DNA of 64,000 bases from Collimonas arenae (GCF_001584165.1 NZ_CP013233.1:496001-560000); one strand, 5' to 3'; positions 1-10,623 are shown, counted from the stretch's first letter. A program made the numbers and translations. Notes: generated by a model not told the origin, from the sequence alone.

Positions 1-1
1 G

Positions 2-658
2 TGCCTGATGCCGTGGTCGGCGAATATCTACGACTTCCTGGCGGCGCCTATGCTGGGCGCCCTGCCACATGGCAGCAAGATGATTGCTACCGGTGTCATC
101 ACGCCATTCCTGATCCCGGTCAAGGTGACATTGCTGGTCGCCTTCGTCATCGCCCTGCCTTGGGTGCTATATCAGTTGTGGGCATTCATCGCACCGGGTT
201 TGTACTCCCATGAAAAGAAACTTATCGCGCCGCTGGTGGTGTCTTCCTCTATCCTGTTCATCGCCGGAGTGGCTTTCTGTTATTACTTGGTGTTCGGCGT
301 AATTTTCCACTTCATCAACAAGGTGGCGCCGGCATCGATTTCGGTGACGCCGGATATCGACAACTACTTCGATTTCGTGATGACCATGTTCATCGCCTTC
401 GGCGTGACCTTTGAGGTGCCGATCGTGGTGATCGTGCTGGTGCGCATGGGCTTGGTCTCGCTGGAAAAATTGAGATCGATCCGCCCCTACGTGATTGTCG
501 GCGCGTTCGTGGTAGCGGCGGTGGTGACACCGCCCGATATCATGAGCCAGATGCTGCTGGCCGTGCCTTTGTGTCTGCTGTACGAGGTTGGCCTGCTGTT
601 CGCGCCGCTGTTTGTCAAAGCCACGCAGGCGCCTGCCGAATCGGAAGAGACGATCTAA
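2..658 (+). CDS. tatC: Sec-independent translocase TatC, 5' end cut by window
   Basis: This is the membrane core of the twin-arginine translocase, which binds the RR signal of folded exported proteins together with TatB. The reading frame is open from base 2, so the N-terminus lies outside the window; about 218 residues are visible. They contain the periplasmic loop MPWSANIYDF, the conserved FxxPxxxxxKVTLLVAF stretch, the FIAPGLYSHEKK loop and about five hydrophobic helices, ending in a charged tail. TatC is usually about 250 residues, so roughly the first helix is missing. tatA and tatB are expected upstream. The next gene lies on the opposite strand, so this is the end of the operon. Confidence 0.95.
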   Translation, partial: CLMPWSANIYDFLAAPMLGALPHGSKMIATGVITPFLIPVKVTLLVAFVIALPWVLYQLWAFIAPGLYSHEKKLIAPLVVSSSILFIAGVAFCYYLVFGVIFHFINKVAPASISVTPDIDNYFDFVMTMFIAFGVTFEVPIVVIVLVRMGLVSLEKLRSIRPYVIVGAFVVAAVVTPPDIMSQMLLAVPLCLLYEVGLLFAPLFVKATQAPAESEETI

Positions 659-712
659 TACTCCTTTGCCATGCCGGGCGCAACGGCACCCGGCGGCAAC
701 GCCTGTCTGGGG

Positions 713-1399
713 CTATTCCTCTATCGGTGTCTTGATCTGCCGTAGCCAGCCCACCAGCGGGAGGGCATCCTTGAAGCTGCTGACCAATTCCTTTTCCAGC
801 TCGTCGGACAGCATCTTCTTCAGGTGCTGTTCTTTCCAGACGATGAAATTCTTCAACTTGATGTATTCGATGTGCGGCAGGTCGGCATCGAAACCCTTGG
901 GCGGCCGAGTCAATTGGCCTTCCGTTTGCAGGTCGCCGTAAGTCCCCATCAATTTCTTGTTTTTCAGCAGCTTGCCGAATCCGCCAGCGTCATCAACGAT
1001 GTGGCGGCGAATCGCGCGCAGCCGATCCGATGGCGGCATATATTCGCCGCCAGCGACCAGCAGGGTGCCGCTAGCATCGATGTGGAAGTAATAAGCAGGG
1101 CCGCCGCCCTGGCTTGGCTTCTTCAGGCCGCTGGCCGTGATGGATGCGGAAAAATGTGTTTTATACGGACTCTTGTCGTGCGAAAAACGCATGTCGCGAT
1201 TGATCCGGAACAGCGCCTTTTTCGGATTGCAGGCGGCAACTGCAGGATCGAACTTGCTGATTTCCGCAATCAGGCGGATCACCAGTTCGAGGAACTCGGC
1301 GCGCAGGATATCGTAGCGTGGCTTGTTCATGACGAACCAGGCCCGGTTGTTGTTTTCCGATAGTTCGGCGAGGTATTGCGTGAGGTCGCGTACGTGCAT
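713..1399 (-). CDS. DUF2461 domain-containing protein (TIGR02453 family)
   Basis: A 228-residue protein of a widespread family of unknown function. Family hallmarks are the N-terminal NNNRAWFVMNKPRYD stretch, the central FRINRDMRFSHDKSPYKTHF motif and the YYFHIDASGTLLVAGGEYMP segment. It has no signal peptide or membrane segment and is probably cytoplasmic. It is convergent with tatC and lies 13 bp downstream of the DegS-like protease on the same strand, so the two may be cotranscribed. The function is not known and I do not propose one. Confidence 0.85.
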   Translation of the reverse strand: MHVRDLTQYLAELSENNNRAWFVMNKPRYDILRAEFLELVIRLIAEISKFDPAVAACNPKKALFRINRDMRFSHDKSPYKTHFSASITASGLKKPSQGGGPAYYFHIDASGTLLVAGGEYMPPSDRLRAIRRHIVDDAGGFGKLLKNKKLMGTYGDLQTEGQLTRPPKGFDADLPHIEYIKLKNFIVWKEQHLKKMLSDELEKELVSSFKDALPLVGWLRQIKTPIEE

Positions 1400-1412
1400 T
1401 GCTGTTTTTCCC

Positions 1413-2588
<1,176 letters not shown>

Positions 2589-2603
2589 AGTGGGAGTCTT
2601 TAA

Positions 2604-3371
2604 ATGAGTCAAAAGTCGGTAAGTCGTACCGAACTGGCAAAATATCTTGCCGAAGCATTAAATATTACACAGTTCCGAGATTATTGCCCAAATGGCTTGC
2701 AGGTGGAAGGACGCGCTGAAATTAGCCGGCTGGTGACCGGTGTCACCGCCAGTCAGGCGTTGCTGGAAGCGGCGCTGGACAACGACGCAGATGCGATCCT
2801 GGTGCATCACGGCTACTTTTGGCGGGGTGAGGACGCGCGCGTGATTGGCCCCAAATACAAGCGTCTGAAATTGCTGTTGACGCATGACATCAATTTGTTC
2901 GCCTATCATCTGCCGCTCGATTCGCCCCCACTCTTCGGCAACAATGTACAGTTGGCGCAGCAACTCGGCTTGGCGCCGAACGGACGCTTCGGTGACGACA
3001 ATCTGGGCTGGCTCGGCAACATCAGCGATGCTGGGGTGCGCACAGTCGGCGATCTTGCTGCTGTGATCGAACGCAAGCTTAAACGTGTCCCGGTGCTGAT
3101 CGGCGATCCAGACCAGCCGCTGGCGCAAGTGGGCTGGTGTACCGGCGCCGCTCAAAGTCTGTTGGGTGACGCCATTGCTGCCGGAGCAGGCGTATTTATC
3201 AGCGGTGAAATTTCCGAACCGACCGTACACCTGGCGCGGGAAAGCGGCGTTGCTTACCTGGCGGCTGGTCATCATGCGACCGAGCGCTACGGTGTTCAGG
3301 CGCTAGGAAGCCATCTCGCCGAGCATTTCGGTTTGCAGCACCAGTTCATCGATATCGACAACCCTGTGTAG
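2604..3371 (+). CDS. Nif3-like dinuclear metal centre hexameric protein (YbgI family)
   Basis: A 255-residue NIF3/YbgI protein (PF01784). These proteins form toroidal hexamers with two bound metals and have been linked to GTP cyclohydrolase-type folds, but no agreed reaction is known. Metal-ligand motifs are visible: [13 protein letters not shown], the FAYHLPLDS segment and, near the C-terminus, [11 protein letters not shown] with a conserved His and Glu. Length is typical. It is divergent from the DegS-like gene and is followed after 22 bp by hslR, with which it probably forms an operon. Confidence 0.9.
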   Translation: MSQKSVSRTELAKYLAEALNITQFRDYCPNGLQVEGRAEISRLVTGVTASQALLEAALDNDADAILVHHGYFWRGEDARVIGPKYKRLKLLLTHDINLFAYHLPLDSPPLFGNNVQLAQQLGLAPNGRFGDDNLGWLGNISDAGVRTVGDLAAVIERKLKRVPVLIGDPDQPLAQVGWCTGAAQSLLGDAIAAGAGVFISGEISEPTVHLARESGVAYLAAGHHATERYGVQALGSHLAEHFGLQHQFIDIDNPV

Positions 3372-3393
3372 TTGCGCGGCGGCAAATCAACGT

Positions 3394-3816
3394 ATGAGCA
3401 AAACAGTCAGCAAAACAGCAGGCAAAGCAGTGAGCAACACCGTCGACGCGGTACGCATCGACAAATGGCTCTGGGCGGCGCGGTTTTTCAAGACCCGCAC
3501 ACTGGCCGGCGACGCAGTTGATAACGGCAAGATCCGCCTGAACGACGAGCGTACCAAGCCGGCGCGCAATCTGAAGATCGGCGACATGCTGGCGATAGAC
3601 AATGGCGCCGGCACGTGGGAAGTGGAAGTGATGCTGCTGGCCGATACGCGCAGTGCGGCGGCGATTGCACAGACGCTTTACCGCGAAACCGAGGAAAGCG
3701 TTGTCTTGCGCGGCAAACTGGCCGAAGACCGCAAGTTCTTCCGTGAACCGACCATCGAAATCAAGGGCCGGCCGACCAAGCGCGACCGCCGTTTGTTGGA
3801 CAAGGCGCAATCCTGA
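3394..3816 (+). CDS. hslR: Hsp15-like S4-domain RNA-binding protein
   Basis: A 140-residue homologue of heat-shock protein Hsp15, which binds 50S subunits carrying a stalled nascent chain and frees the tRNA. The S4 RNA-binding domain spans about residues 20-80 (VRIDKWLWAARFFKTRTLA, then GKIRLNDERTKPARNLKIGD). The C-terminus is basic (RPTKRDRRLLDKAQS), as in Hsp15. The first 18 residues are a short Ser/Thr/Lys/Ala-rich extension not needed for the S4 fold. It lies 22 bp after nif3. Confidence 0.9.
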   Translation: MSKTVSKTAGKAVSNTVDAVRIDKWLWAARFFKTRTLAGDAVDNGKIRLNDERTKPARNLKIGDMLAIDNGAGTWEVEVMLLADTRSAAAIAQTLYRETEESVVLRGKLAEDRKFFREPTIEIKGRPTKRDRRLLDKAQS

Positions 3817-4102
3817 AGTGCCCTGATTCGATGGTAATTTGATATCGCTTCTGCCCACTTTTCGGGGTAGCGTGAGAGAGCCCAGAGCATTTTCCAGGCG
3901 CGCGGCGGGGAGCATTTCCGCAGCCAAGGCGCGTAAATGGAGGTGCAATAAATTTCGAATGAGTTCTCGGTAGAACACGCGCTCTAAGTCGCTGTTTGAC
4001 ATTTCGATTCTGGTGCATAATAGTACGAGCGTTCGCATTCTTGCAGGCAGCTGTCATCAAGCGAGCAAACGCCAATACCAACCAGACAGAGACAGGACTA
4101 TC
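3817..4102 (+). promoter_or_regulatory. Intergenic region with sigma70-like promoter and palindrome before the TetR gene
   Basis: This 286-bp gap holds a TTGACA (3996-4001) and, 16 bp downstream, TAATAG/CATAAT-type -10 sequences (4016-4023). An 18-bp imperfect palindrome, AGTACGAGCGTTCGCATT (4022-4039), overlaps the -10 and start region, where an autoregulating TetR repressor would bind. The first 170 bp show no clear feature. A reading frame on the minus strand here is not convincing. Confidence 0.45.
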
Positions 4103-4807
4103 GTGGCACATCCGATCACCGACACGCCGCCGAAATTCATGCGTAAAGGCGAAATGACGCGCGCAGCGATTCTCGACGTCGCCATTACTCTGGCAAGCCG
4201 TGACGGCCTTGAAGGTTTGACGATTGGCTTGCTCGCCGAAAAAATGAACATGAGCAAATCCGGCGTGTTCGCGCATTTCGGCTCGCGTGAGGATCTGCAG
4301 ATCGAAGTGGTGAAGTTGTACCACCGCCAGTTCGAGCAGGAAGTATTCTATCCCAGCATCAAAGAAGCGCGCGGCTTGCCACGCCTGGAAGCCATGTATG
4401 CGCGCTGGATCCGTCAGGTGACGATTGAAATCGCCTCGGGTTGCATCTACATCAGCGGTGCCGTCGAATACGACGATCGTCCTGGTGAAATCCGCGAGCA
4501 ATTGGTCAGCATGGTGCGTACTTGGCAGCAGGCGTTGCATCGCTGCGCGTTGCAAGCCATCGAAGCAGGTCACCTGCGGGACGATACCGATGCCGACCAG
4601 TTGGTCTACGAAATGTACGGTCTGATTCTCGGACTGCATCACGATGCCCGTTTCCTGAAGAAGGCAGGCAGCGTCGAACGTGCGCAAAAAGGCTTCGATC
4701 GCCTGATTGACAGTTACCGCAATACCGCGCAGGTTTCCAAGCCAGTTGCAGCGGCAAAGAAATCCTCGCAAACGAATCAAAAAATCTCTGCCAAGACGGC
4801 AGCTTGA
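4103..4807 (+). CDS. TetR/AcrR-family regulator of the adjacent fatty-acid genes
   Basis: A 234-residue TetR-type repressor. The N-terminal helix-turn-helix covers about residues 13-60 (MTRAAILDVAITLASRDGLEGL, then MNMSKSGVFAHFGSREDLQ). The C-terminal ligand domain ends in a Lys/Ala/Ser-rich tail (from about residue 210) that is not part of the fold. I chose the GTG at 4103 because it lies after the promoter at 3996-4023; an ATG at 4139 is an alternative. It lies 25 bp upstream of an acyl-CoA dehydrogenase, so acyl-CoA-sensing control of beta-oxidation (as for FadP/PsrA-type TetR proteins) is likely, but this is inference from context. Confidence 0.85.
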   Translation: MAHPITDTPPKFMRKGEMTRAAILDVAITLASRDGLEGLTIGLLAEKMNMSKSGVFAHFGSREDLQIEVVKLYHRQFEQEVFYPSIKEARGLPRLEAMYARWIRQVTIEIASGCIYISGAVEYDDRPGEIREQLVSMVRTWQQALHRCALQAIEAGHLRDDTDADQLVYEMYGLILGLHHDARFLKKAGSVERAQKGFDRLIDSYRNTAQVSKPVAAAKKSSQTNQKISAKTAA

Positions 4808-4832
4808 CAAATTTAATCATCAGGAGAGCACC

Positions 4833-6623
4833 ATGGGTCAATACGTCGCGCCACTGCGGGATATGCAATTCGTCATGCACGAGTTGCTGCATGTAGAAGA
4901 TGAGTTGAAGCAATTGCCGAAGCATGCCGAGATCGATGCCGACATCATCAATCAGGTGCTGGAAGAGGGCGGGAAATTTACCTCCCAGGTATTGTTCCCG
5001 CTGAACCATTCCGGCGACCGCGAAGGCTGCCACCACGACAAGACTACGCACACTGTCACTGCACCAAAAGGCTTCAAGGAAGCCTACAAGCAGTACGTCG
5101 AAGCCGGCTGGCCTGCGCTCTCCTGCGATCCAGAATTCGGCGGCCAGGGCCTGCCGCTGGTGATCAACAATTCGTTCTACGAAATGATGAATTCGGCCAA
5201 CCAGGCCTGGACCATGTACCCGGGCCTGTCGCACGGCGCCTACGAGTGCCTGCACGCACACGGCACTCCGGAGCAGCAAGCGCTGTACCTGCCTAAACTG
5301 GTTTCCGGCGAATGGACCGGCACCATGTGCCTGACCGAATCGCATTGCGGCACCGACCTTGGCATGCTGCGCTCGAAAGCCGAGCCGCAAGCCGATGGTT
5401 CTTACAGCATCACCGGCAGCAAGATTTTCATTTCGGCCGGCGAGCACGACATGTCGGAAAACATCATCCACCTGGTGCTGGCGCGCCTGCCTGGCGCACC
5501 GGAAGGTTCCAAGGGCATCTCGCTGTTCCTGGTGCCGAAATTCCTGCCAAATGCAGACGGTTCACTGGGTGCACGCAATCCGATCACTTGCGGCGCCATC
5601 GAAGAAAAAATGGGCATCCACGGCAATTCGACCTGCCAGATGAACCTGGACGGCGCGACCGGCTGGCTCATCGGTGCGCCGCACAAGGGCTTGAACGCGA
5701 TGTTCGTGTTCATGAACGCCGCCCGCCTGGGCGTCGGCATGCAAGGTTTGGGTTTGACTGAAGTGGCTTACCAGAACGCTTTGGTCTATGCGAAAGACCG
5801 TATCCAGATGCGCAGCCTGTCGGGCATCAAGGCGCCTGACCGCCCAGCCGATCCGATCATCGTCCATCCTGACGTGCGTCGCATGCTATTGACCGCAAAG
5901 GCGTATGCTGAAGGCGCGCGCGCTTTCTGTTCTTACGTGGCGCTGCAACTGGACAAGGAACTGAACCACCCGGACGAACAAGTGCGCAAGGATTGCGCTG
6001 ATGAAGTCGCTCTGCTGACACCAGTGGTCAAGGCTTTCATCACCGACAATGCCTGGACTTCGACATCGGAATGCATGCAGGTGTATGGCGGCCACGGCTT
6101 CATCGCAGAGTGGGGCATGGAGCAATATGTGCGCGATGCCCGCATCAACATGATCTATGAAGGCACCAACACCATCCAGTCGCTCGATCTGCTGGGCCGC
6201 AAGGTGTTGATGGACAACGGCGCCAAGCTGAAGAAATTCGGCGCCAAGGTGCAGGCGTTCATCGAAGAGAACGGCGCCGACGAAGCGCTGTCGGAATTCA
6301 TCACGCCGCTGGCCGACCTCGGCGACAAGGTCAGCAAGCTGACCATGGAAATCGGCATGAAGGCTTTCCAGAATCCTGACGAAGCCGGTGCAGCAGCAGT
6401 ACCTTACCTGCGTGTAGTTGGCCACCTGGTGTACGCCTACTTCTTTGCACAAATGGCAAAGATCGCTTTGGCCAAGCAAGATTCAGGCGACAAGTTCTAC
6501 GTTTCCAAGTTGGCGACCGCACGTTTCTATTTCGCCCGTCTGCTGCCAGAAACTGCAATGTTGATTCGTCAGGCGCGTTCCGGTTCGGGCAGCCTGATGG
6601 CGCTGGAAGCAGATTTGTTCTAA
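4833..6623 (+). CDS. Acyl-CoA dehydrogenase, long bacterial type with extra C-terminal domain
   Basis: An FAD-dependent acyl-CoA dehydrogenase of 596 residues catalysing the first oxidation of beta-oxidation. The start is the ATG at 4833, preceded by AGGAG (4822-4826). The core shows MCLTESHCGTDLGMLRSKA (flavin/substrate motif) and MIYEGTNTIQSLDLLGRKV around the catalytic Glu. About 100 residues follow the usual fold, matching the AcdA/DmdC-type proteins with an extra C-terminal domain (PF12806). Close relatives include 3-methylmercaptopropionyl-CoA dehydrogenase (DmdC), but the neighbours indicate ordinary fatty acids. A 12-bp direct repeat covers the stop codon. Confidence 0.93.
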   Translation: MGQYVAPLRDMQFVMHELLHVEDELKQLPKHAEIDADIINQVLEEGGKFTSQVLFPLNHSGDREGCHHDKTTHTVTAPKGFKEAYKQYVEAGWPALSCDPEFGGQGLPLVINNSFYEMMNSANQAWTMYPGLSHGAYECLHAHGTPEQQALYLPKLVSGEWTGTMCLTESHCGTDLGMLRSKAEPQADGSYSITGSKIFISAGEHDMSENIIHLVLARLPGAPEGSKGISLFLVPKFLPNADGSLGARNPITCGAIEEKMGIHGNSTCQMNLDGATGWLIGAPHKGLNAMFVFMNAARLGVGMQGLGLTEVAYQNALVYAKDRIQMRSLSGIKAPDRPADPIIVHPDVRRMLLTAKAYAEGARAFCSYVALQLDKELNHPDEQVRKDCADEVALLTPVVKAFITDNAWTSTSECMQVYGGHGFIAEWGMEQYVRDARINMIYEGTNTIQSLDLLGRKVLMDNGAKLKKFGAKVQAFIEENGADEALSEFITPLADLGDKVSKLTMEIGMKAFQNPDEAGAAAVPYLRVVGHLVYAYFFAQMAKIALAKQDSGDKFYVSKLATARFYFARLLPETAMLIRQARSGSGSLMALEADLF

Positions 6624-6637
6624 TGGATTTGTTCTAA
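6612..6637. repeat. 12-bp direct repeat over the acyl-CoA dehydrogenase stop codon
   Basis: GATTTGTTCTAA occurs at 6612-6623 and again at 6626-6637, with a 14-bp period, so the stop codon is duplicated out of frame. It looks like a small tandem duplication. Confidence 0.7.
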
Positions 6638-6642
6638 ATAAG

Positions 6643-6686
6643 CCGTAGGGTGGGCCTGGCGCGATCAGCGCGGGTCCACGCTCCCA
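6643..6686. repeat. Degenerate GTAGGGTGGGC-type palindromic repeat
   Basis: The left arm, CGTAGGGTGGGC, is followed by GC-rich sequence and a poorly matching right arm (GTCCACGCTCC). The same family has a better copy at 59807-59834. It lies between the acyl-CoA dehydrogenase and the fadN-like gene, just before the latter's ribosome binding site. Confidence 0.45.
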
Positions 6687-6709
6687 ACAGACTGACCAAG
6701 GAGAAACAA

Positions 6710-9095
6710 GTGTCGAATTTCATCGTTAAAAAAGTCGCCGTGCTCGGCGCCGGCGTGATGGGTGCGCAAATCGCCGCCCACTGCCTGAACGCCAAAGTGC
6801 CGGTGGTGCTGTTCGATCTGCCAGCCAAGGAAGGCCGAAGAACGGCATCGTTCTGCGCGCCATCGAAAACCTGAAGAAGCTCAGCCCTGCGCCGCTCGGC
6901 AACAAGGATGACGCTTCCCTGATCGAAGTCGCCAACTACGAAGACAATCTGGATGTGCTGGCCGGTTGCGACCTGATCATCGAAGCCATCGCCGAACGCA
7001 TGGACTGGAAGCATGACCTGTACAAGAAGGTTGCGCCGCACATTGCACCAAACGCAATTTTTGCATCCAACACATCCGGCCTGTCGATCACTGCATTGTC
7101 GGAAGGTTTCGACGCCGAACTGAAAGCACGCTTCTGCGGCGTCCACTTCTTCAACCCGCCACGCTACATGCACCTGGTGGAACTGATCCCGACCGCCACA
7201 ACCAAACCAGAGATCCTCGATCAGCTGGAAGGCTTTCTGGCGACCACGCTGGGCAAGGGCGTGGTCCGCGCTAAAGATACCCCTAACTTCATCGCCAACC
7301 GCGTAGGCGTGTTCGGCATCCTGTCGACGGTTCATCAAGCTGAAAAATTCGGCCTGTCGGTGGATGTTGTCGATGACCTGACCGGCGCCAAGCTGGGCCG
7401 CGCCAAGTCCGGTACTTTCCGTACTGCTGACGTGGTCGGCCTGGACACCATGGGTCATGTCATCAAGACCATGCAGGACAACCTGAAGGACGATCCTTTC
7501 TACGGTGTGTACGCAACGCCGCCGCTGCTGGCCAAGCTGGTCGAGCAGGGCGCGCTGGGCCAGAAGGCCGGCGCCGGCTTCTACAAGAAGGTTGGCAAGG
7601 ACATCCTGCGCATCGACGCCGCCAAGGGCGAGTACGTGACCGACGGCGGCAAGGCCGACGAGCTGGTAGCGCGCATCCTGAAAGACAAGGATCCGGTCAA
7701 GCGCATGAAAACCCTGCGCGAATCGACCAATCCGCAAGCGCAGTTCCTGTGGGCCATTTTCCGTGACGGCTTCCATTACATCGCTGTCCACCTGGAATCG
7801 ATCGCCGACAATGCACGCGACATCGATTTCGCCATGCGCTGGGGCTTCGGCTGGAGCGTAGGCCCATTCGAAATCTGGCAAGCCGCCGACTGGAAGCAGA
7901 TCGCCGGTTGGGTCAAGGAAGACATCGACGCCGGCAAGGCGCTGTGCAACGCACCGCTGCCAGCCTGGGTCTTCGACGGCCGCACCGGCGTGCACGCTGC
8001 CGACGGTTCCTACTCGCCAGCGAAGAAGGCGAACGTTGCCCGTTCCACTCTGCCAGTCTACGAGCGCCAAGTATTTCGCGCGCCGTTGCTGGGTGAAGGC
8101 GTCGCCGACGGCAAGACTGCTGGCACCACCGTTTTCGAAGACGACTCGGTACGTGCATGGCACCAGAACGACGACGTCCTGGTCCTGTCGTTCAAGACCA
8201 AGATGCACGTGATCGGACCAGGCGTTATCGCCGGCCTGAACAAGGCAGTCGCTGAAGCCGAAAAGAACTACAAGGGTCTGGTCCTGTGGCACGCGGATGC
8301 AGCCGAAGGCGGCGCATTCTCCGCTGGCGCCGATCTGCAATCGATGCTGCCATTGTTCATGTCGGCGGCGCCAAGGCGATCGAGCCGATGGTCGCCGAAT
8401 TGCAGCAAGCCTTCATGGGCCTCAAGTACGCCAGCGTACCGGTAGTGGCTGCAGTGGCCGGCCTGGCGCTGGGCGGTGGTTGCGAGCTGGCCTTGCATAC
8501 AGCCAAGCGTGTGGCATCAATCGAATCGTATATCGGCCTGGTTGAAGTCGGCGTTGGCCTGATTCCTGCCGGCGGCGGTTTGAAGGAAGCGGCAGTGCGC
8601 GCGGCCAACGACGCCAAGGGCAACGATATCCTGCAATTCCTGAAGACTTCCTTCATGAATGCGGCGACTGCCAACGTCTCGAAATCGGCGTTGCAAGCCA
8701 AGAGCATGGGTTACCTGAAAGCCGACGACGTGATCGTGTTCAATGCCTACGAGCTGCTGCACGTGGCCAAGGTCGAGGCGCGCGCCATGTTCGACGCCGG
8801 CTATCGTCCGCCGCTGAAGGCACAGGTTGCGGTGGTTGGCCGGAATGGCATCGCCACCATCCTGGCGCAGTTGGTCAACATGCGTGATGGCGGTTTCATC
8901 TCGGCACACGACTACAAGCTGGGCCACATGATTGCCAATATCGTTTGCGGCGGCGAAGTGGACGAAGGCAGCATCGTGAATGAACAATGGTTGCTGGACC
9001 TGGAACGCAAAGCGTTCGTCGAACTGCTGAACAACCCTAAGACGCAAGAGCGGATCATGGGCATGATGCAGACCGGTAAGCCAGTGCGAAACTAA
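6710..9095 (+). CDS. FadN-type 3-hydroxyacyl-CoA dehydrogenase/enoyl-CoA hydratase (two frameshifts)
   Basis: A bifunctional beta-oxidation enzyme of about 795 residues. The N-terminal half is an NAD-dependent 3-hydroxyacyl-CoA dehydrogenase ([48 protein letters not shown]). The C-terminal half is a crotonase ([27 protein letters not shown]). This domain order is the reverse of E. coli FadB and matches B. subtilis FadN. The start is a GTG behind AAGGAG (6698-6703). The frame breaks twice: one C is missing at 6835-6836 and one G at 8364-8365; adding one base at each restores an uninterrupted protein. It is followed by a thiolase, giving a fadE-fadN-fadA-like order. Confidence 0.9.
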
Positions 9096-9099
9096 TCCA

Positions 9100-9221
9100 T
9101 TGGGGACAGAGTTTAAGAGCCACCGAAGCGTGGCGAATTACTCTGTACTCAACTGACTAGATAAAACGGTTAAATTGCAAAGAAAATTGCAGGACGGAGT
9201 TTACAAACACTCCGTCCCCAA
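9100..9221. repeat. 122-bp MITE-like element with TTGGGGACAGAGTTT-type ends
   Basis: The left end (9100-9114) reads TTGGGGACAGAGTTT. The right end (9205-9221) is its inverted, slightly diverged copy. A perfect 9-bp hairpin (GGACGGAGT at 9192-9200 with ACTCCGTCC at 9209-9217) sits at the right end. No reading frame is apparent inside. It fills almost the whole gap between the fadN-like gene and the thiolase; the thiolase ribosome binding site starts just after it. Confidence 0.65.
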
Positions 9222-9238
9222 CTGATCAGGAGATCAAA

Positions 9239-10435
9239 ATGAGCAAACAACTTCAAGAAGCGTACATCGTCTCCGCGACCCGTACCCCAATCGGCAAGGC
9301 GCCGCGTGGCATGTTCAAGAACACCCGCCCGGACGACCTGTTGGTGCGCGTCATGCAATCCGCCATGGCGCAAGTGCCAGGCCTGGATCCTAAGCTGGTG
9401 CAGGACGCCATCATCGGCTGTTCCTTCCCTGAAGGCGCACAAGGCCTGAACATGGCGCGTAACGCCGTGCTGCTGGCTGGCCTGCCGAACACCATCGGCG
9501 GTGTCACAGTCAACCGCTACTGCGCATCCGGCATTACCGCGATTGCCATGGCAGCCGACCGCATTCGCGTCGGCGAGGCTGACGTCATGATCGCCGGTGG
9601 CGCCGAATCGATGTCGATGGTGCCTATGATGGGTTTCCATCCGTCGATCAACATGAACGCCTTCAAGGATGAAAACGTCGGCATGGCCTATGGCATGGGT
9701 TTGACGGCAGAAAAAGTCGCCCAGCAATGGAAAGTCTCGCGCGAAGCGCAAGATGCGTTCGCGGTCGAATCGCACCGCCGCGCCATCGCCGGCCAGCTGG
9801 CTGGCGAGTTCAAGGATGAAACTACTTCCTACGACATCATAGATCGTGCTCCGAACCTGGCTACCGGCCAGATCGACCTGAAGACCCGTACCGTTGATCG
9901 CGACGAAGGCGCACGCGCCGAGTCGAGCATGGAAACCCTGGGCAAGCTGAAGGCTGTGTTTGCCGCCAAAGGCACGGTCACAGCAGGTAACAGCTCGCAA
10001 ATGTCGGACGGCGCTGGTGCACTGATCCTGGTCAGCGAAAAAATCCTCAAGGAACACAACTTGACTCCGCTGGCCCGTTTCGTCTCGTTCGCGGTGCGCG
10101 GCGTACCACCAGAAATCATGGGGATCGGTCCTAAGGAAGCGATTCCAGCAGCGCTGCGCGCCGCCGGCCTGACCCAGGATCAGCTGGACTGGATCGAACT
10201 GAATGAAGCATTCGCAGCGCAAGCGCTGGCAGTGATCCAGGATCTCGGCCTCGACCCATCCAAGGTCAACCCGTTAGGCGGCGCAATTGCACTGGGACAC
10301 CCGCTGGGCGCAACCGGCGCCATCCGCGCCGCTACTGCGATCCACGGTATCCGCCGCCGCAACCAGAAATACGGCATGGTCACCATGTGCGTTGGTGCAG
10401 GCATGGGCGCTGCAGGTATTTTCGAACGTATGTAA
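9239..10435 (+). CDS. fadA: Acetyl-CoA C-acyltransferase (3-ketoacyl-CoA thiolase)
   Basis: A 398-residue thiolase carrying out the last step of beta-oxidation, cleavage of 3-ketoacyl-CoA with CoA. The nucleophile is Cys95 (NRYCASGITAIA). The second catalytic pair is His354 (ALGHPLGATG) and Cys384 (MCVGAGMGAAG). Length is typical. AGGAG lies 7 bp before the ATG. Together with the preceding FadN-like enzyme it completes the beta-oxidation spiral. A strong terminator follows at 10482, so it is the last gene of this unit. Confidence 0.93.
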   Translation: MSKQLQEAYIVSATRTPIGKAPRGMFKNTRPDDLLVRVMQSAMAQVPGLDPKLVQDAIIGCSFPEGAQGLNMARNAVLLAGLPNTIGGVTVNRYCASGITAIAMAADRIRVGEADVMIAGGAESMSMVPMMGFHPSINMNAFKDENVGMAYGMGLTAEKVAQQWKVSREAQDAFAVESHRRAIAGQLAGEFKDETTSYDIIDRAPNLATGQIDLKTRTVDRDEGARAESSMETLGKLKAVFAAKGTVTAGNSSQMSDGAGALILVSEKILKEHNLTPLARFVSFAVRGVPPEIMGIGPKEAIPAALRAAGLTQDQLDWIELNEAFAAQALAVIQDLGLDPSKVNPLGGAIALGHPLGATGAIRAATAIHGIRRRNQKYGMVTMCVGAGMGAAGIFERM

Positions 10436-10481
10436 TCGTTTGAATTAGCAGATTGTCATAAGCAATCGTAAAAAACAAAGA

Positions 10482-10515
10482 AAGCCGTGCTGCCATCCCC
10501 GCACGGCTTTTTTTG
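10482..10515 (+). terminator. Rho-independent terminator after fadA
   Basis: A 9-bp stem AAGCCGTGC (10482-10490) pairs with GCACGGCTT (10501-10509) across a 10-nt loop and runs into a T-tract (to 10514). Confidence 0.9.
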
Positions 10516-10516
10516 T

Positions 10517-10623
10517 CTTCCAGTCCGCTACAGAGACGATAACTGCGTTGCATGGCGCTTGCCGTGCTCGCGCACTGTCTGCGCTCAATGCGACTTGTTC
10601 TCACCTCTGTAGCGAACTGGAAG
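10517..10623. repeat. 107-bp palindromic repeat with 19-bp inverted ends
   Basis: The left end, CTTCCAGTCCGCTACAGAG (10517-10535), is matched by an inverted copy at 10605-10623 with one mismatch. The interior contains TGCCGTGCTCG and a further weak inverted repeat. The interior resembles the repeat at 32517-32620, so the two look like members of one dispersed family. It lies between the fadA terminator and the next gene. Confidence 0.65.

Noticed and set aside
3346..4002. A minus-strand frame starting MSNSDLERVFYREL, opposite hslR and its downstream gap
   Set aside because: A second frame in the gap has a protein-like segment (LWALSRYPEKWAEAISNYHR), but the two are not joined by the one-base repair seen elsewhere, and most of the frame is antisense to hslR. 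I leave it uncalled.
6634..8340. A 568-residue minus-strand frame opposite the fadN-like gene
   Set aside because: Antisense of conserved domains, no recognisable family and no ribosome binding site.
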